A DNA stretch of 64,000 nt from Bacteroidetes bacterium RIFCSPLOWO2_12_FULL_35_15 (GCA_001769385.1 MEPB01000026.1:1-64000); one strand, 5' to 3'; positions 8,001 through 17,820 are shown, counted from the first letter of the stretch. Notes: a model not told the origin generated them from the letters alone. Numbers and translations are program-made.

Positions 8001-9941
8001 TTAAATTCTTTCTAAGTGCATGTCTTTTACAGGGTGAATTACCAATGGCGTTTTTTCAATAATCACATTACTTGTATCAAGCCCAAACGCCTTTTCTTCT
8101 GACAAACTAATTCCTTTTAGGAAAAAATAAAGTTCCAAAATAATTGCCTGAAAAAACGGAAGTTCATTTTCATTAGACATAAATCTTTTCATAACCACAA
8201 AACGGAAATCACCCATTACATTGTGTTTGCTCAATGATGCATACCTGCTCATCGCATTCATTTCCCCGCTTTCCATCAATTCTTTTATTACCTGACGAAA
8301 AAGCATATTAATCCGCGGTGCTACCCTAAAACCAAGTCGAAAATCAATTCGAATGACCTTGTTTTTTATAATTGGACTTACTTCATATTCCATACGATAA
8401 GGCTCATTTACCGAATCAATATGAACCAGCCAATAAATATCCGCACGTTTTGGATGTTTATTTAAGATGGAATAAATAATCTTTTTTTCAATTTCATCCT
8501 TATTGTCTGCACTGGTCATAAATACAAGATGAGTGGCATATTTTTCGATAGAACTATCATTACTTAATTCTTCTATAATGGCCAGGTGTTCCTCCAGTTT
8601 TGTGAATTCCACATAACGATTTATGATTTTTCTTGCATTGTACCAAACAATCATTATACCTGCAATCAACAATGATATCATTAGTGTTATCCAGCCACCA
8701 TGAGTAAATTTGCTAAGATTAGCAATCAGAAAAGAAAACTCAATCGTTAAATAAACGAGAAGTAAAGTTGCGACAAAAATTTTAGAATATTTTTTCATAA
8801 TCAAAAAGTTGGCAAGCAACAAGGTGGTCATGATCATAGTAATAACAATTGCTAAACCGTAAGCAGCTTCCATATTGGCAGATTCTTTAAAATACAAAAC
8901 AACTCCGATACATCCTGCGCATAATAGCCAATTAACCGAAGGGATATATAATTGACCTTTTAATTCTGTGGGATATTTTATCCTTACTTTAGGCCAAAAA
9001 TTAAGTCGTATTGCTTCATTGATAAGAGTGAACGAACCACTTATCAATGCCTGACTGGCAACAATGGTTGCTGCTGTGGCAATGAAAATCCCGAATGGCA
9101 CAAACCATTGTGGCATTATCGAATAAAAAGGGTTTTGCCCATTCAATTCACTTCCTTGCAACTTCAATAACCATGCTCCTTGCCCAAAATAATTCAACAA
9201 CAACATGCTTTTTACAAACACCCAGCTTACCCGAATATTTTTTTTACCGCAATGCCCAAGATCTGAATACAATGCCTCCGCACCGGTAGTTGCTAAAAAA
9301 ACCGCACCAAGTAACCAAAAACCACCGGGATGATTAACCAATAACTGATATGCATAATATGGATTGAGAGCCTTTAGCACCTCTGCATCAGTTACAATGC
9401 TTGACAGACCTAATATTCCAAGCATACTGAACCAAACCAACATTACCGGTCCGAAAAATTTTCCTACAACCTTTGTTCCGAATTGTTGAATAAAAAACAA
9501 GATTACAATAATGCCTATAACAATAGGTATGGTATTTAAATTCGGATATAATATTTGTAATCCCTCTATCGCGGAAGCAACTGAAATAGGAGGAGTTATA
9601 AGACCATCAGCTAACAATGTACTTCCACCAATAATTGCCAGAAAGATCAACCACTTTTTCTTTGTGCGTTTCAACAAAGCGTATAGGGCAAGTATGCCTC
9701 CTTCTCCTTTATTATCTGCCTGAAGTGTAAGGATTACATATTTAACAGTCGTTTGTAGTGTAAGTGTCCAGAAAATACATGACAAACCGCCTAATACTAA
9801 TTCCTGAGTGATTGCTGTTGTTCCCGCAATTGCTTTTAATACATACAAGGGCGAAGTTCCAATATCGCCAAAAATAATCCCAAGCGTTATTAACACTCCG
9901 GCTGCTGAAACTTTGTTAAGATCTAAATGTTTTTCTGACAT
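8001..9941 (-). CDS. kup: KUP/HAK/KT-type potassium transporter
   Basis: The 646-residue product has the KUP signature GIIFGDIGTSPLYVLKA near the N terminus, followed by about 12 hydrophobic segments and a cytoplasmic C-terminal domain with conserved HPKRADIYWLVH and FRLGFRVAPRINM stretches. KUP proteins take up potassium, usually with protons, through the inner membrane. The length matches the family. The gene sits between an NtrC-type regulator and a KinB-like kinase. As I recall, many Bacteroidota keep this kind of two-component pair beside kdp genes, so a potassium-responsive role is reasonable. No sigma-54 promoter could be found upstream. Confidence 0.95.
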   Translation of the reverse strand: MSEKHLDLNKVSAAGVLITLGIIFGDIGTSPLYVLKAIAGTTAITQELVLGGLSCIFWTLTLQTTVKYVILTLQADNKGEGGILALYALLKRTKKKWLIFLAIIGGSTLLADGLITPPISVASAIEGLQILYPNLNTIPIVIGIIVILFFIQQFGTKVVGKFFGPVMLVWFSMLGILGLSSIVTDAEVLKALNPYYAYQLLVNHPGGFWLLGAVFLATTGAEALYSDLGHCGKKNIRVSWVFVKSMLLLNYFGQGAWLLKLQGSELNGQNPFYSIMPQWFVPFGIFIATAATIVASQALISGSFTLINEAIRLNFWPKVRIKYPTELKGQLYIPSVNWLLCAGCIGVVLYFKESANMEAAYGLAIVITMIMTTLLLANFLIMKKYSKIFVATLLLVYLTIEFSFLIANLSKFTHGGWITLMISLLIAGIMIVWYNARKIINRYVEFTKLEEHLAIIEELSNDSSIEKYATHLVFMTSADNKDEIEKKIIYSILNKHPKRADIYWLVHIDSVNEPYRMEYEVSPIIKNKVIRIDFRLGFRVAPRINMLFRQVIKELMESGEMNAMSRYASLSKHNVMGDFRFVVMKRFMSNENELPFFQAIILELYFFLKGISLSEEKAFGLDTSNVIIEKTPLVIHPVKDMHLERI

Positions 9942-10075
9942 AAAATGAGCTGGTATTTCAGTCAGCCTGCCAATTTTAGCTCCAATACGTTTTAAAACCT
10001 AAAATTTCCGTACTTTCATTTATTTGTAGTCCATTCAGCAATTATCAATAAAATATTCAATAAAAATTAAAACAA

Positions 10076-10102
10076 AAAACCCTTCCGAAATGAAAGGGTT
10101 TT
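10076..10102 (-). terminator. Rho-independent terminator of the response regulator gene
   Basis: AAAACCCTT (10076-10084) pairs with AAGGGTTTT (10094-10102). Read on the minus strand, the hairpin is followed by a T-rich run. It separates the regulator gene from kup, so the latter probably has its own promoter in 9942-10075. Confidence 0.75.
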
Positions 10103-10122
10103 GCCAAAGTGGAGTGCTATGA

Positions 10123-11460
10123 CTAAATTTTATATTCTTCAATTTTCCGATATAAGGTTGTTAAACCGATATTCATTAAACGTGCTGCTTCCGTTTTATT
10201 TCCTTTTGTATGATTTAAAACTTTTTGAATATGATTTTTTTCAACACTTGCCAGATCAAGAACAGAAAGAGGGTTATTCTCCTCTAATATCGGATATTGC
10301 ATTTCATAAGGCAATGACTGGCATTCCAGAATAGTTGTATCGGAAAGGATAACACTCCGTTCAATCACATTTTTTAATTCCCGTACATTTCCTTTCCAAT
10401 AATGTTTTTTTAGAACTTCCAGATACTCCTTGCTTAGTGCGATATTTTTTTTGTTAATTTTTGTAGAAAATAATTGTGCAAAATGTTCTGCCAACGTTTC
10501 AATATCTTTTATTCGTTCACGCAAAGGTGGAAGCATAATTTGAAAAACGCTCAATCGATAAAACAGATCCAGACGAAAAATACCTTCATCGCTTTCTTTT
10601 TTCAAATCTCTGTTTGTTGCGGCAATAATACGTACATTCACTTTTAGAGTTTTTGTATCACCCATTTTAATAAACTCTCCCGTTTCTAATACTCGCAGCA
10701 ATTTGGCTTGCAAATCAAGGCTCATTTCTCCTATCTCATCCAAAAAAAGAGTTCCTTCATTTGCTTCCTGGAATAACCCATTTTTGTCTTTTACAGCTCC
10801 TGTAAATGCACCACTTTTATAACCAAACATCTCACTCTCCAATAATTCCCGGTTAAATGCACTACAATTAAGAGCAACAAATGGATTTTGATTTCTTGGA
10901 CTAGCAGCATGAATGGCTTGTGCAAAAACTTCTTTTCCAGTTCCTGTTTCACCCAGAAGCAAAACGGTGGTATCGGTAATTGCAACCTTTTTTGCTAACG
11001 AAACAACCTCTTGTATTTGTTTTGAATGTCCAAGTATTGAAGAAAATGAATATTTTTTTTCAACCCGGTTTTCAAGATGCTTCAATCGTTTTTGAAGAAT
11101 TACTTTTTCAATTGCACGATTCAAAAGTGGAATAATTTTATTATTATCATTACCTTTTGTAATATAATCAAATGCTCCGTTTTTTATAGCCTGAACACCA
11201 TCAGGAATGTTTCCATAAGCAGTTAAAACAATAATTTCTGATAAAGGGTATAATTTTTTTAATTGCTGGCAAAATTCTACACCATTTGCATCCGGAAGTT
11301 TAACATCGCAAAAAATCACATCAACATCATTCTGTTCCAACTTTTTTAATGCAATTTTTGCAGTTGAGCTTTCTAAAACTTCAAACCCTTCTAAGCTAAT
11401 TATACGAGAAAGTAGCGTTCTCAGCTTTTCTTCATCATCTATAATAAGAACCTTTTTCAA
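10123..11460 (-). CDS. Sigma-54-dependent NtrC-type response regulator
   Basis: The 445-residue protein has three domains: a receiver with phospho-acceptor Asp52 (FCDVKLPD), a central AAA+ ATPase with Walker A GETGTGKE, the sigma-54 contact loop GAFTGA and Walker B TLFLDEIGEM, and a C-terminal Fis-type helix-turn-helix (NKTEAARLMNIGLTTLYRKI). It would activate sigma-54 promoters after phosphorylation, most likely by the KinB-like kinase two genes downstream. Likely targets are kup and the divergent porin gene. No clear GG-N10-GC element was found in either upstream region, so the targets remain inference. Confidence 0.93.
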   Translation of the reverse strand: MKKVLIIDDEEKLRTLLSRIISLEGFEVLESSTAKIALKKLEQNDVDVIFCDVKLPDANGVEFCQQLKKLYPLSEIIVLTAYGNIPDGVQAIKNGAFDYITKGNDNNKIIPLLNRAIEKVILQKRLKHLENRVEKKYSFSSILGHSKQIQEVVSLAKKVAITDTTVLLLGETGTGKEVFAQAIHAASPRNQNPFVALNCSAFNRELLESEMFGYKSGAFTGAVKDKNGLFQEANEGTLFLDEIGEMSLDLQAKLLRVLETGEFIKMGDTKTLKVNVRIIAATNRDLKKESDEGIFRLDLFYRLSVFQIMLPPLRERIKDIETLAEHFAQLFSTKINKKNIALSKEYLEVLKKHYWKGNVRELKNVIERSVILSDTTILECQSLPYEMQYPILEENNPLSVLDLASVEKNHIQKVLNHTKGNKTEAARLMNIGLTTLYRKIEEYKI

Positions 11461-11769
11461 GACTATAAATTTTAATTTCTAAAAATGCTTACAAAAATAC
11501 AAACTATCTTAATCATATTGTTAAAAAGCAAACCTGAAATGAGCCTTACCATTTCTGATGCAATATTAAGAATGAAAATTATGGCAGAGCAAAAGCATGT
11601 TGGTTGGGCGAGGCGTGAACAACTGCGACCAAAAAAATTCATTTACTCATAAATTAGTAGCGTACTATTCGCATATTCTTCTTTTAAATCAAATACATTT
11701 ATTGGAAAGACCTGTTATAAAATATTTAATATTAATTTTGCGGAATATCCAGTTACTTTAAAGCTAGAA
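11461..11769. other. Divergent intergenic region between regulator and porin genes
   Basis: It must hold promoters for both divergent genes. I looked for a sigma-54 element (TGGCAC-N5-TTGC) and for TAnnTTTG and found no convincing copy. Confidence 0.5.
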
Positions 11770-12873
11770 ATGATTGAAATCAGGAAATACAAAAGGAAAG
11801 CAAAGCTGCTGTTAATGGTTTTATTATTAACTTCAGTAAACATACATGCTCAGCTTGACACCTCAAAATCCAACATTAGTTTTACAGGATATACTGAAGT
11901 ATATTACTCCTACGATTTAAGTCAGCCCGATGATCATAACCGTCCCCAATTTTTTTATAGTCATAGTCGTCACAACGAATTTAATCTGAATCTTGGTTAT
12001 CTGAAAGCATCCTATAACACACAACGTGTGCGAACCAATCTTGCACTTGCAGCAGGAACCTATATGAATGTCAATTATTCTGCAGAACCCGGTGTGTTAA
12101 AAAATATTTATGAAGCAAATACAGGAATAAAATTATCCAAAAAGAAGAATCTATGGGTTGATGCCGGGATTTTTTCTTCTCATATCGGCTTCGAAAGTGC
12201 GGTGTCAAAAGATTGCTGGGGATTAACCAGAAGCCTCCTTGCTGAAAATTCTCCTTATTATGAAAGTGGTATTAAATTGACTTTTATTTCTGACAGCAGC
12301 AAATGGTTGCTAAGCGCCTTAATTCTTAACGGATGGCAGCACATTCAACGGCCAGCCGGTAACAGCATACCCGCTTTTGGAACACAAGTTACTTTTACAC
12401 CCAATGCTAAAATCAGTATTAACTACAGTACTTTTATTGGTAATGAAAAGCCTGACACACTGCAACAAATGCGTTACTTTCATAATATTTACGGTATGTT
12501 TCATATTAATGACAAATTTCATATTACAGCTGGATTTGATTTTGGAATGGAACAAAAATCAAAAGAAAGTGGTGATTACAACTATTGGTACAGTCCTGTT
12601 TTAATTGTTAAAGTGAATTTCAATAGTAAATGGTCCGTTACTGCAAGAGGCGAATATTATTGTGATAAAAATGGAGTAATAATTTCAACCGGAACAAAAA
12701 ACGGATTTCAAACCTCCGGATACTCCTTAAACCTCGATTACAGAATCAGAGAAAATGCTGTTTGGAGAATTGAAGGCAGAGGGCTTAACAGCATTGATAA
12801 AATATTCACGATGAATAAAAAAATCTCCAACGAAAACTACTTTATTACAACATCATTGGCTATCGCTTTTTAA
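11770..12873 (+). CDS. Outer-membrane beta-barrel porin of the potassium locus
   Basis: The 367-residue product has a basic N terminus and a hydrophobic signal peptide ending near HAQ (about residue 28). Alternating strands rich in aromatic residues follow (FTGYTEVYYSYDL, FNLNLGYLKASYN, GYSLNLDYRI), and the last residue is a phenylalanine (SLAIAF), all hallmarks of outer-membrane barrels. It resembles porin-like proteins found beside potassium-uptake genes in Bacteroidota; the transported solute is not evident. It diverges from the NtrC-type regulator gene and may be under its control. Confidence 0.8.
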   Translation: MIEIRKYKRKAKLLLMVLLLTSVNIHAQLDTSKSNISFTGYTEVYYSYDLSQPDDHNRPQFFYSHSRHNEFNLNLGYLKASYNTQRVRTNLALAAGTYMNVNYSAEPGVLKNIYEANTGIKLSKKKNLWVDAGIFSSHIGFESAVSKDCWGLTRSLLAENSPYYESGIKLTFISDSSKWLLSALILNGWQHIQRPAGNSIPAFGTQVTFTPNAKISINYSTFIGNEKPDTLQQMRYFHNIYGMFHINDKFHITAGFDFGMEQKSKESGDYNYWYSPVLIVKVNFNSKWSVTARGEYYCDKNGVIISTGTKNGFQTSGYSLNLDYRIRENAVWRIEGRGLNSIDKIFTMNKKISNENYFITTSLAIAF

Positions 12874-13099
12874 TTCGAAATCAGTTGAAAGGAAATCTAT
12901 CCTGATTTGTCTATTATAAAAAAAAATCCAAGGTGCTATTTTTTGTTTATCCTTACTAATTTTTAAAAAAATGAGCAAGAAACATGGGCATGGTACAAAA
13001 TTGTCTTAAATTTGATCTGTTAAATTTATACGCTTTACTTCCCGGATATTACAACAAAAAAATATTTTTTGTCTTCCATATTTTTCTAATATTTGCAAA

Positions 13100-13837
13100 A
13101 TGAAAACAGTTTTTAAAATAAGCATTTTACTAATTATCATTCTATTTTATAATGGCTGTAAAAGAGATTCAGATATTGTACCCGATAAAATTGATAAGGG
13201 CATTTCATTAAAATTAGCTATTAACCATAAAGTGGATGGTGTTCCTTTAATTTTTGATTCCCTAATGTACACCAACGATGCAGGGAATAACTATGAAGTA
13301 ACTCGTTTAGAATATTATATCTCCAATATCACATTTCATTCATCTACAGGGAAAGATTTTTCTCCCAAAAAAATAGTTTATGTGAATGCACAAACACTTT
13401 CTACAAATAACATTACGCTGGACAGTGTTCCCGAAGGGCAATACAATTACATAACCTTGAATATTGGAATTGATACAGCCCATAACACTCCGTACAGTTT
13501 ACCAAATACAAACGAAAACATTAATATGGCTTGGCCCGACTATATGGGCGGAGGTTATCACTTTATGAAATTCGAAGGAAATTACGTTTATCTTTCTTCT
13601 AATGTAGGTTTTTCAGTTCATTTGGGACAAAATTCCAGCCTGGTGACCTGCATCATTAATAATCCTTTTTTAGTTTCTTCCTCTACATCAGAGATAAAAC
13701 TCTCCATGAATTTGAATGAATGGTTTCGCTCTCCTATCCTTTATGATTTTAATAGTGATGGAAATGCAACCATGGGTGACAAACAAGCAAGAGGAAAAAT
13801 TGCAGCCAACGGAATAAACGTTTTCTCGATGGAATAA
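13100..13837 (+). CDS. MbnP-like lipoprotein, probable copper-binding partner of a MauG-type peroxidase
   Basis: The 245-residue product has a lipoprotein signal with lipobox cysteine at residue 20. The body has the MbnP pattern: a short beta-rich opening, a segment RLEYYISNITF, and the signature MAWPDYMGGGYHFMKFEG with tryptophan, tyrosines and histidine. MbnP proteins bind copper in the periplasm after a tryptophan has been oxidised by the partner MbnH. Here the partner-like gene follows after 44 bases, which supports the assignment. It is anchored to a membrane by lipid, whereas the founding member was described as a soluble periplasmic protein. Confidence 0.75.
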   Translation: MKTVFKISILLIIILFYNGCKRDSDIVPDKIDKGISLKLAINHKVDGVPLIFDSLMYTNDAGNNYEVTRLEYYISNITFHSSTGKDFSPKKIVYVNAQTLSTNNITLDSVPEGQYNYITLNIGIDTAHNTPYSLPNTNENINMAWPDYMGGGYHFMKFEGNYVYLSSNVGFSVHLGQNSSLVTCIINNPFLVSSSTSEIKLSMNLNEWFRSPILYDFNSDGNATMGDKQARGKIAANGINVFSME

Positions 13838-13881
13838 TTTTTTGAAATAAATTTAATTGAGTAACAAATCAAAACAACAAA

Positions 13882-14901
13882 ATGAAATCATTCAACTATT
13901 CTATCATTTTTGCTCTTGCCTTAATGATCGCATTGGTAGCATCCTGTAGGAAAAAAGAAACGGAAGAGACTCCTGAGCCATTGCCGGAAGCATTAACACC
14001 TTATACCTTAAATTGTCCGCCTTACTTTCCACAATTAATAATCCCTGCCGACAATCAATTATCAGTTGAAGGAGTTGAATTAGGCAGAAAATTATATTAT
14101 GATACTATACTTTCGAATAATGGACGTGCTTGTGCCAATTGTCATACCCAGCAATATGCATTTTCGAATCCAGTTCCTAATTCAATGTCGCATGTAAATT
14201 TAGCCTGGAACAATAAATTTTTGTGGAACGGTCTGGTTGAAGGGAAATTAGAAGATATTATGGCTTTTGAAGTAAATGTATTTTTTAATACGGATGTAAC
14301 AAAGCTCAACAACAGCAGTACTTATCCGACATTATTCAAAAAAATCTTCAATTCAACTAGTATCACTACCCAACAAGTAGCTTACGCTTTGGCACAATTT
14401 ATAAGAACACAATCAAGTACCAATTCGAAATTTGATAAATATTTGCGTTATGAAACTACACTTTCACCAAATGAAATGAATGGGTTTATTTTGTATAATA
14501 CCGAAAAAGGCGATTGTTTCCATTGTCATAGCTTAGGACTATTTAATGACAATGCTTATCATAATAATGGTAACGATTCAGTATTTGTTGGTGTAAACAG
14601 AGGGCATTACGAAGTAACAGGCAATGCAAATGACATGGGAAAATTTAAAACCCCGACATTACGTAATGTCGAATTAACAGCTCCTTATATGCACGATGGC
14701 CGCTTTGCAACATTGGAAGATGTTATTGAACACTATAACTCAGGCGTAAAACAATCTCCGACATTAGATCCTATTTTTTCGAAACCTAATCACTTATTCG
14801 GCTTACAGTTGACAAGTCAGGAAAAATCTGATCTGGTAGCATTCCTGAAAACTCTGACCGATAGCACTTTTATTAATAACCCTGCCTTGTCCCATCCTTA
14901 A
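13882..14901 (+). CDS. Di-heme cytochrome c peroxidase / MauG family lipoprotein (MbnH-like)
   Basis: The 339-residue product has a lipobox cysteine at residue 22 and two c-type heme sites, CANCH (84-88) and CFHCH in the second half. Further family motifs are GVELGRKLYYD, a MGKFKTPTLRNVELTAPYMHDG stretch and LTSQEKSDLVAFLKTLTD. The family includes cytochrome c peroxidases and MauG/MbnH enzymes that oxidise residues of a partner protein. Pairing with the MbnP-like gene upstream favours the MbnH role over peroxide removal. It would act in the periplasm. Confidence 0.85.
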   Translation: MKSFNYSIIFALALMIALVASCRKKETEETPEPLPEALTPYTLNCPPYFPQLIIPADNQLSVEGVELGRKLYYDTILSNNGRACANCHTQQYAFSNPVPNSMSHVNLAWNNKFLWNGLVEGKLEDIMAFEVNVFFNTDVTKLNNSSTYPTLFKKIFNSTSITTQQVAYALAQFIRTQSSTNSKFDKYLRYETTLSPNEMNGFILYNTEKGDCFHCHSLGLFNDNAYHNNGNDSVFVGVNRGHYEVTGNANDMGKFKTPTLRNVELTAPYMHDGRFATLEDVIEHYNSGVKQSPTLDPIFSKPNHLFGLQLTSQEKSDLVAFLKTLTDSTFINNPALSHP

Positions 14902-15291
14902 AAATTAATGATATAAATCAGGTTTACAAATCAGTTTAATTGCGTAATTTGTAATAAGGATTTGCGTCATGTCATTCCGACCGAAGCGGAGGAATCTTTA
15001 TATTTAGAAGCGCGAAAGTCATCCTGAGTTTGTCGAAAGAGTGTGAAAGCCCACACACATGTTTCGACAAACTCAACATGACCTAACAGTTTTAGGTTTG
15101 GCCATTTAGAGCAAAGACGAGAAACGAGCAAGGAGATTAAATTGAACCATTGTATAATCGGAAATGATAGTATGAACCTAATTGAAAACGAATAAAAAGA
15201 TTTTTCGATATCTCTGCTTCAAAGCAGAAAGCTCGAAATTAACAGATCAGCTTTCTAATAAAAATTAAACTTTACTAAACAAAATACAAAC
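14902..15291. other. Intergenic region with two hairpin repeats
   Basis: No gene is seen. A GTCATTCCGACCGAAGCGGAGGAATC half-element (14970-14995) and a complete hairpin (15018-15082) lie side by side. The rest shows no recognisable promoter or terminator. Confidence 0.6.
14969..15082. repeat. Compound palindromic repeat (GTCATTCCGACC plus GTCATCCTGAGTTTGTCG hairpin)
   Basis: GTCATCCTGAGTTTGTCGAAA (15018 onward) pairs with TTTCGACAAACTCAACATGAC (ending 15082), and the inner GTGTG/CACAC adds to the stem. The preceding GTCATTCCGACC is one arm of the family seen intact at 3525-3601. Confidence 0.75.
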
Positions 15292-16296
15292 TTGGATATT
15301 TCTTCTAAAAATATAATTGATCAACATCATCGGATACATGATTACTTGCGTATATCGCTCACTGAAAGGTGCAATTTGCGTTGCGTTTACTGTATGCCCG
15401 AAGAAGGGAATTTGCTCAAGGAAAATTCAAAGTACATGAGTAAAGCTGAAATAATTCAGCTGGCAAATGTATTTGTTAGTTTAGGAGTAAAGAAAATCCG
15501 ATTAACCGGTGGGGAACCATTAATTCGCAAGGATGTTGCTGAAATTATAAAAGAACTCTCTAAACTTCCTGTAGAGCTTGCTATTACAACCAATGGAATT
15601 TTAATTGACACCTATTTAAATACATTTATCGAATCAGGATTAAGATCAATTAACGTTAGTCTTGATACGCTGAAAAAAGACAAATTCAACACCATCACAC
15701 GCAGAAATTATTTTGATAAAGTAATGGCAAATATTCAATTACTGATAAAAAATAATTTTCATGTAAAAATAAATGCAGTAATAATCAAAGGACAAAATGA
15801 TGATGAACTGATCGATTTTATTGAATTTACAAAAACACAACCTGTTCATTTCCGTTTCATTGAATTTATGCCATTTGATGGAAATAAATGGAATTGGGAT
15901 AAAGGCGTTTCTTACCAGGACATTTTAAAGTTGACTTCAGAGAAATATGGAAATGAATTGAAACGTTTGGAGGATAAAAAAAATGATACCGCCAAGAGTT
16001 TTAAAATTAAAAACTATTTGGGAACATTTGCAGTTATAAGTTCTGTTACCAATCCATTTTGTGATACCTGCAATCGAATTCGACTGACTGCTGATGGAAA
16101 AATTAAAAATTGTTTGTTCTCTGATTCTGAAACTGATTTGCTTACTGCATTACGTTCAGGAGAAAATGTACAGCAATTAATTTTAGATTCCATCTGGAAT
16201 AAAAAAAGAAGCCGGGGCGGCATGGAAACATTTGATCAGCTTTCAAACCCTTTAGAACATGGGAAAAACAGGGCAATGGTCGCTATCGGTGGTTAA
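15292..16296 (+). CDS. moaA: GTP 3',8-cyclase MoaA (first copy)
   Basis: This 334-residue radical-SAM enzyme carries out the first step of molybdenum-cofactor synthesis. It has the CxxxCxxC cluster C27, C31, C34 (CNLRCVYC), the second Fe-S site NPFCDTCNRIRLTADGKIKNCLF, and the C-terminal Gly-Gly tail (AMVAIGG). The start codon appears to be TTG, since no ATG precedes the first cluster in frame. It stands alone, outside the main cofactor cluster, which has its own moaA at 40334. The two copies are clearly diverged. It may serve a different expression condition. Confidence 0.93.
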   Translation: MDISSKNIIDQHHRIHDYLRISLTERCNLRCVYCMPEEGNLLKENSKYMSKAEIIQLANVFVSLGVKKIRLTGGEPLIRKDVAEIIKELSKLPVELAITTNGILIDTYLNTFIESGLRSINVSLDTLKKDKFNTITRRNYFDKVMANIQLLIKNNFHVKINAVIIKGQNDDELIDFIEFTKTQPVHFRFIEFMPFDGNKWNWDKGVSYQDILKLTSEKYGNELKRLEDKKNDTAKSFKIKNYLGTFAVISSVTNPFCDTCNRIRLTADGKIKNCLFSDSETDLLTALRSGENVQQLILDSIWNKKRSRGGMETFDQLSNPLEHGKNRAMVAIGG

Positions 16297-16368
16297 ACGT
16301 CAATCTTTCTCCGTATAGAAAGCGACTAAATTTTAATAATTTTTTTTGACTCAAAATAATATCCTCGT

Positions 16369-16457
16369 TCATTGCGAGGAACATGCTGCGTTGGCGCAGA
16401 CATTCAATCCCAAAACAAAGCGTTACTTGGAGATTGATTCGTTTACAGCAATGACGG
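16369..16457. repeat. Palindromic intergenic repeat (TCATTGCGAGGAAC family)
   Basis: TCATTGCGAGGAACATGCTGCG opens the element and CAGCAATGACGG closes it. The interior carries TTGGCGCAGACATTCAATCC and ACTTGGAGATTGATTCG, shared with the copy at 21425-21518. Confidence 0.8.
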
Positions 16458-16536
16458 CACCCTTTTAATTTTTTTTTAGAAACTAAAAATATTTAGATAG
16501 TTTTGACAAAAAAATGTTAAATCTCTCATTTACTTA

Positions 16537-17763
16537 ATGAAAATCAATTTTTATATAAAAACAGCGTTCTTCTATTTTGTTCTAATTGCATTTATAGGAA
16601 CTGTTCTCAGATTGATGCCCATTGTTGATCTTCCTTTTAATTATAAATTTTTATTACATACTCATTCGCATCTTGCATTTTTAGGCTGGGTCTATACCGC
16701 ACTTTTTGCAGCTTTCGTATCAAGCTTTTTAACAGAAGAGCAACAAACTAATAAATCCTATAAACAACAATTTATTTTAGCCCAGGCAGCCACTATTGGA
16801 ATGTTATTCTCATTCCCTTTTCAAGGTTATGGAGCTATTTCTATTACATTTTCAACTTTGCATATATTAATTTATTATTGGTTTGCAACCAAATTTTTAA
16901 AGGATGTAAAACAGAATATTTTTATTTCAAACACGGTACGAAATTTTATCAAAGCAGCCTTCTTATTTATGATCATTTCTTCCTTAGGACCATTTTCTTT
17001 GGGTCCGATAATGGCAAAAACAGGGCAAGGCAGCAGTTTATATTATAATGCCATTTATTTTTATCTGCATTTTCAATATAATGGCTGGTTTACTTTTTCA
17101 ATATTCGCTTTACTTTTTCATTTATTTGAAATAAAACAAATCCATTACAACAAGCAGTACGCAAAGCTTTTTTTCTGTCTTTTATTCATCGCTTGTATTC
17201 CTTCTTATTTTTTATCCGTTTTATGGACGCAACCATCTTCGCTATTTTATGTAATTGCACTTGTTTCGTCTATTTTACAGTTATTCGCATTGCTATATTT
17301 TATTTTACTTGTATTAGAATTGAAATCGAAAATTACTAAAACAGTATTCGCCTGGAGTAAATTCTTAGCACTAATAGTCTTGCTTTCATTCTCATTAAAG
17401 ATCATTTTGCAATTATTTTCAGCCTTTCCATATTTCGCGGATCTGGCATACAAACTTCATGATCTTATTATCGCATATCTTCATTTAGTATTAATTGGGT
17501 TCGTAACATTTTTTTTAATGGCCTATTTTATAGAACGAAACCTATTAAAATTGAATGGCTATACAAAAACTGGACTGGCGTTCCTTTTACTCGGATTTTT
17601 TGCAATTGAACTTATATTAGTTGCCCAAAGTTCACTGTTTTGGTTGCATTTAGGTTCACTGCCTTATTATTCCTACCTATTGGTTAGCGCAAGTTTAATA
17701 ACAATTGCAGCTGCTGTTCTGATCTTTTTTAAACATAATGATGCTGATCATGTTTCGAATTAA
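16537..17763 (+). CDS. Heme-copper-oxidase subunit I-like / NnrS-like membrane protein
   Basis: The 408-residue protein is almost entirely hydrophobic, with about 11-12 membrane segments. Histidines sit inside helices in motifs HTHSHLAFLGW and LHDLIIAYLHLVLIGF, as expected for heme ligands in cytochrome-oxidase-subunit-I relatives or NnrS-like proteins. It stands upstream of the Ric gene and is distantly similar in layout to the product of 19779-21074. Proteins of this kind accompany NO-stress genes in Bacteroidota. The exact reaction is unknown; NO reduction or NO tolerance is an inference from the neighbours. Confidence 0.6.
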   Translation: MKINFYIKTAFFYFVLIAFIGTVLRLMPIVDLPFNYKFLLHTHSHLAFLGWVYTALFAAFVSSFLTEEQQTNKSYKQQFILAQAATIGMLFSFPFQGYGAISITFSTLHILIYYWFATKFLKDVKQNIFISNTVRNFIKAAFLFMIISSLGPFSLGPIMAKTGQGSSLYYNAIYFYLHFQYNGWFTFSIFALLFHLFEIKQIHYNKQYAKLFFCLLFIACIPSYFLSVLWTQPSSLFYVIALVSSILQLFALLYFILLVLELKSKITKTVFAWSKFLALIVLLSFSLKIILQLFSAFPYFADLAYKLHDLIIAYLHLVLIGFVTFFLMAYFIERNLLKLNGYTKTGLAFLLLGFFAIELILVAQSSLFWLHLGSLPYYSYLLVSASLITIAAAVLIFFKHNDADHVSN

Positions 17764-17774
17764 AAAATAATTCT

Positions 17775-17782
17775 TACCTTTG
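17775..17782 (+). promoter_or_regulatory. Candidate -7 promoter element for the ric gene
   Basis: TACCTTTG matches the Bacteroidota -7 consensus TAnnTTTG. No TTG is found at the expected -33 distance, so support is partial. It lies about 110 bases before the ric start, and the palindrome at 17821-17846 would fall in the leader. Confidence 0.35.
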
Positions 17783-17820
17783 ATAAAAAATTAGGGACGC
17801 CTTTTTTTTTGCCCAATTCT

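Noticed and set aside
11600..11640. GG-N10-GC-like sequence (sigma-54 promoter) around TTGGTTGGGCGAGGCG
   Set aside because: The spacing is off by one base and the flanking bases do not fit TGGCAC-N5-TTGC.
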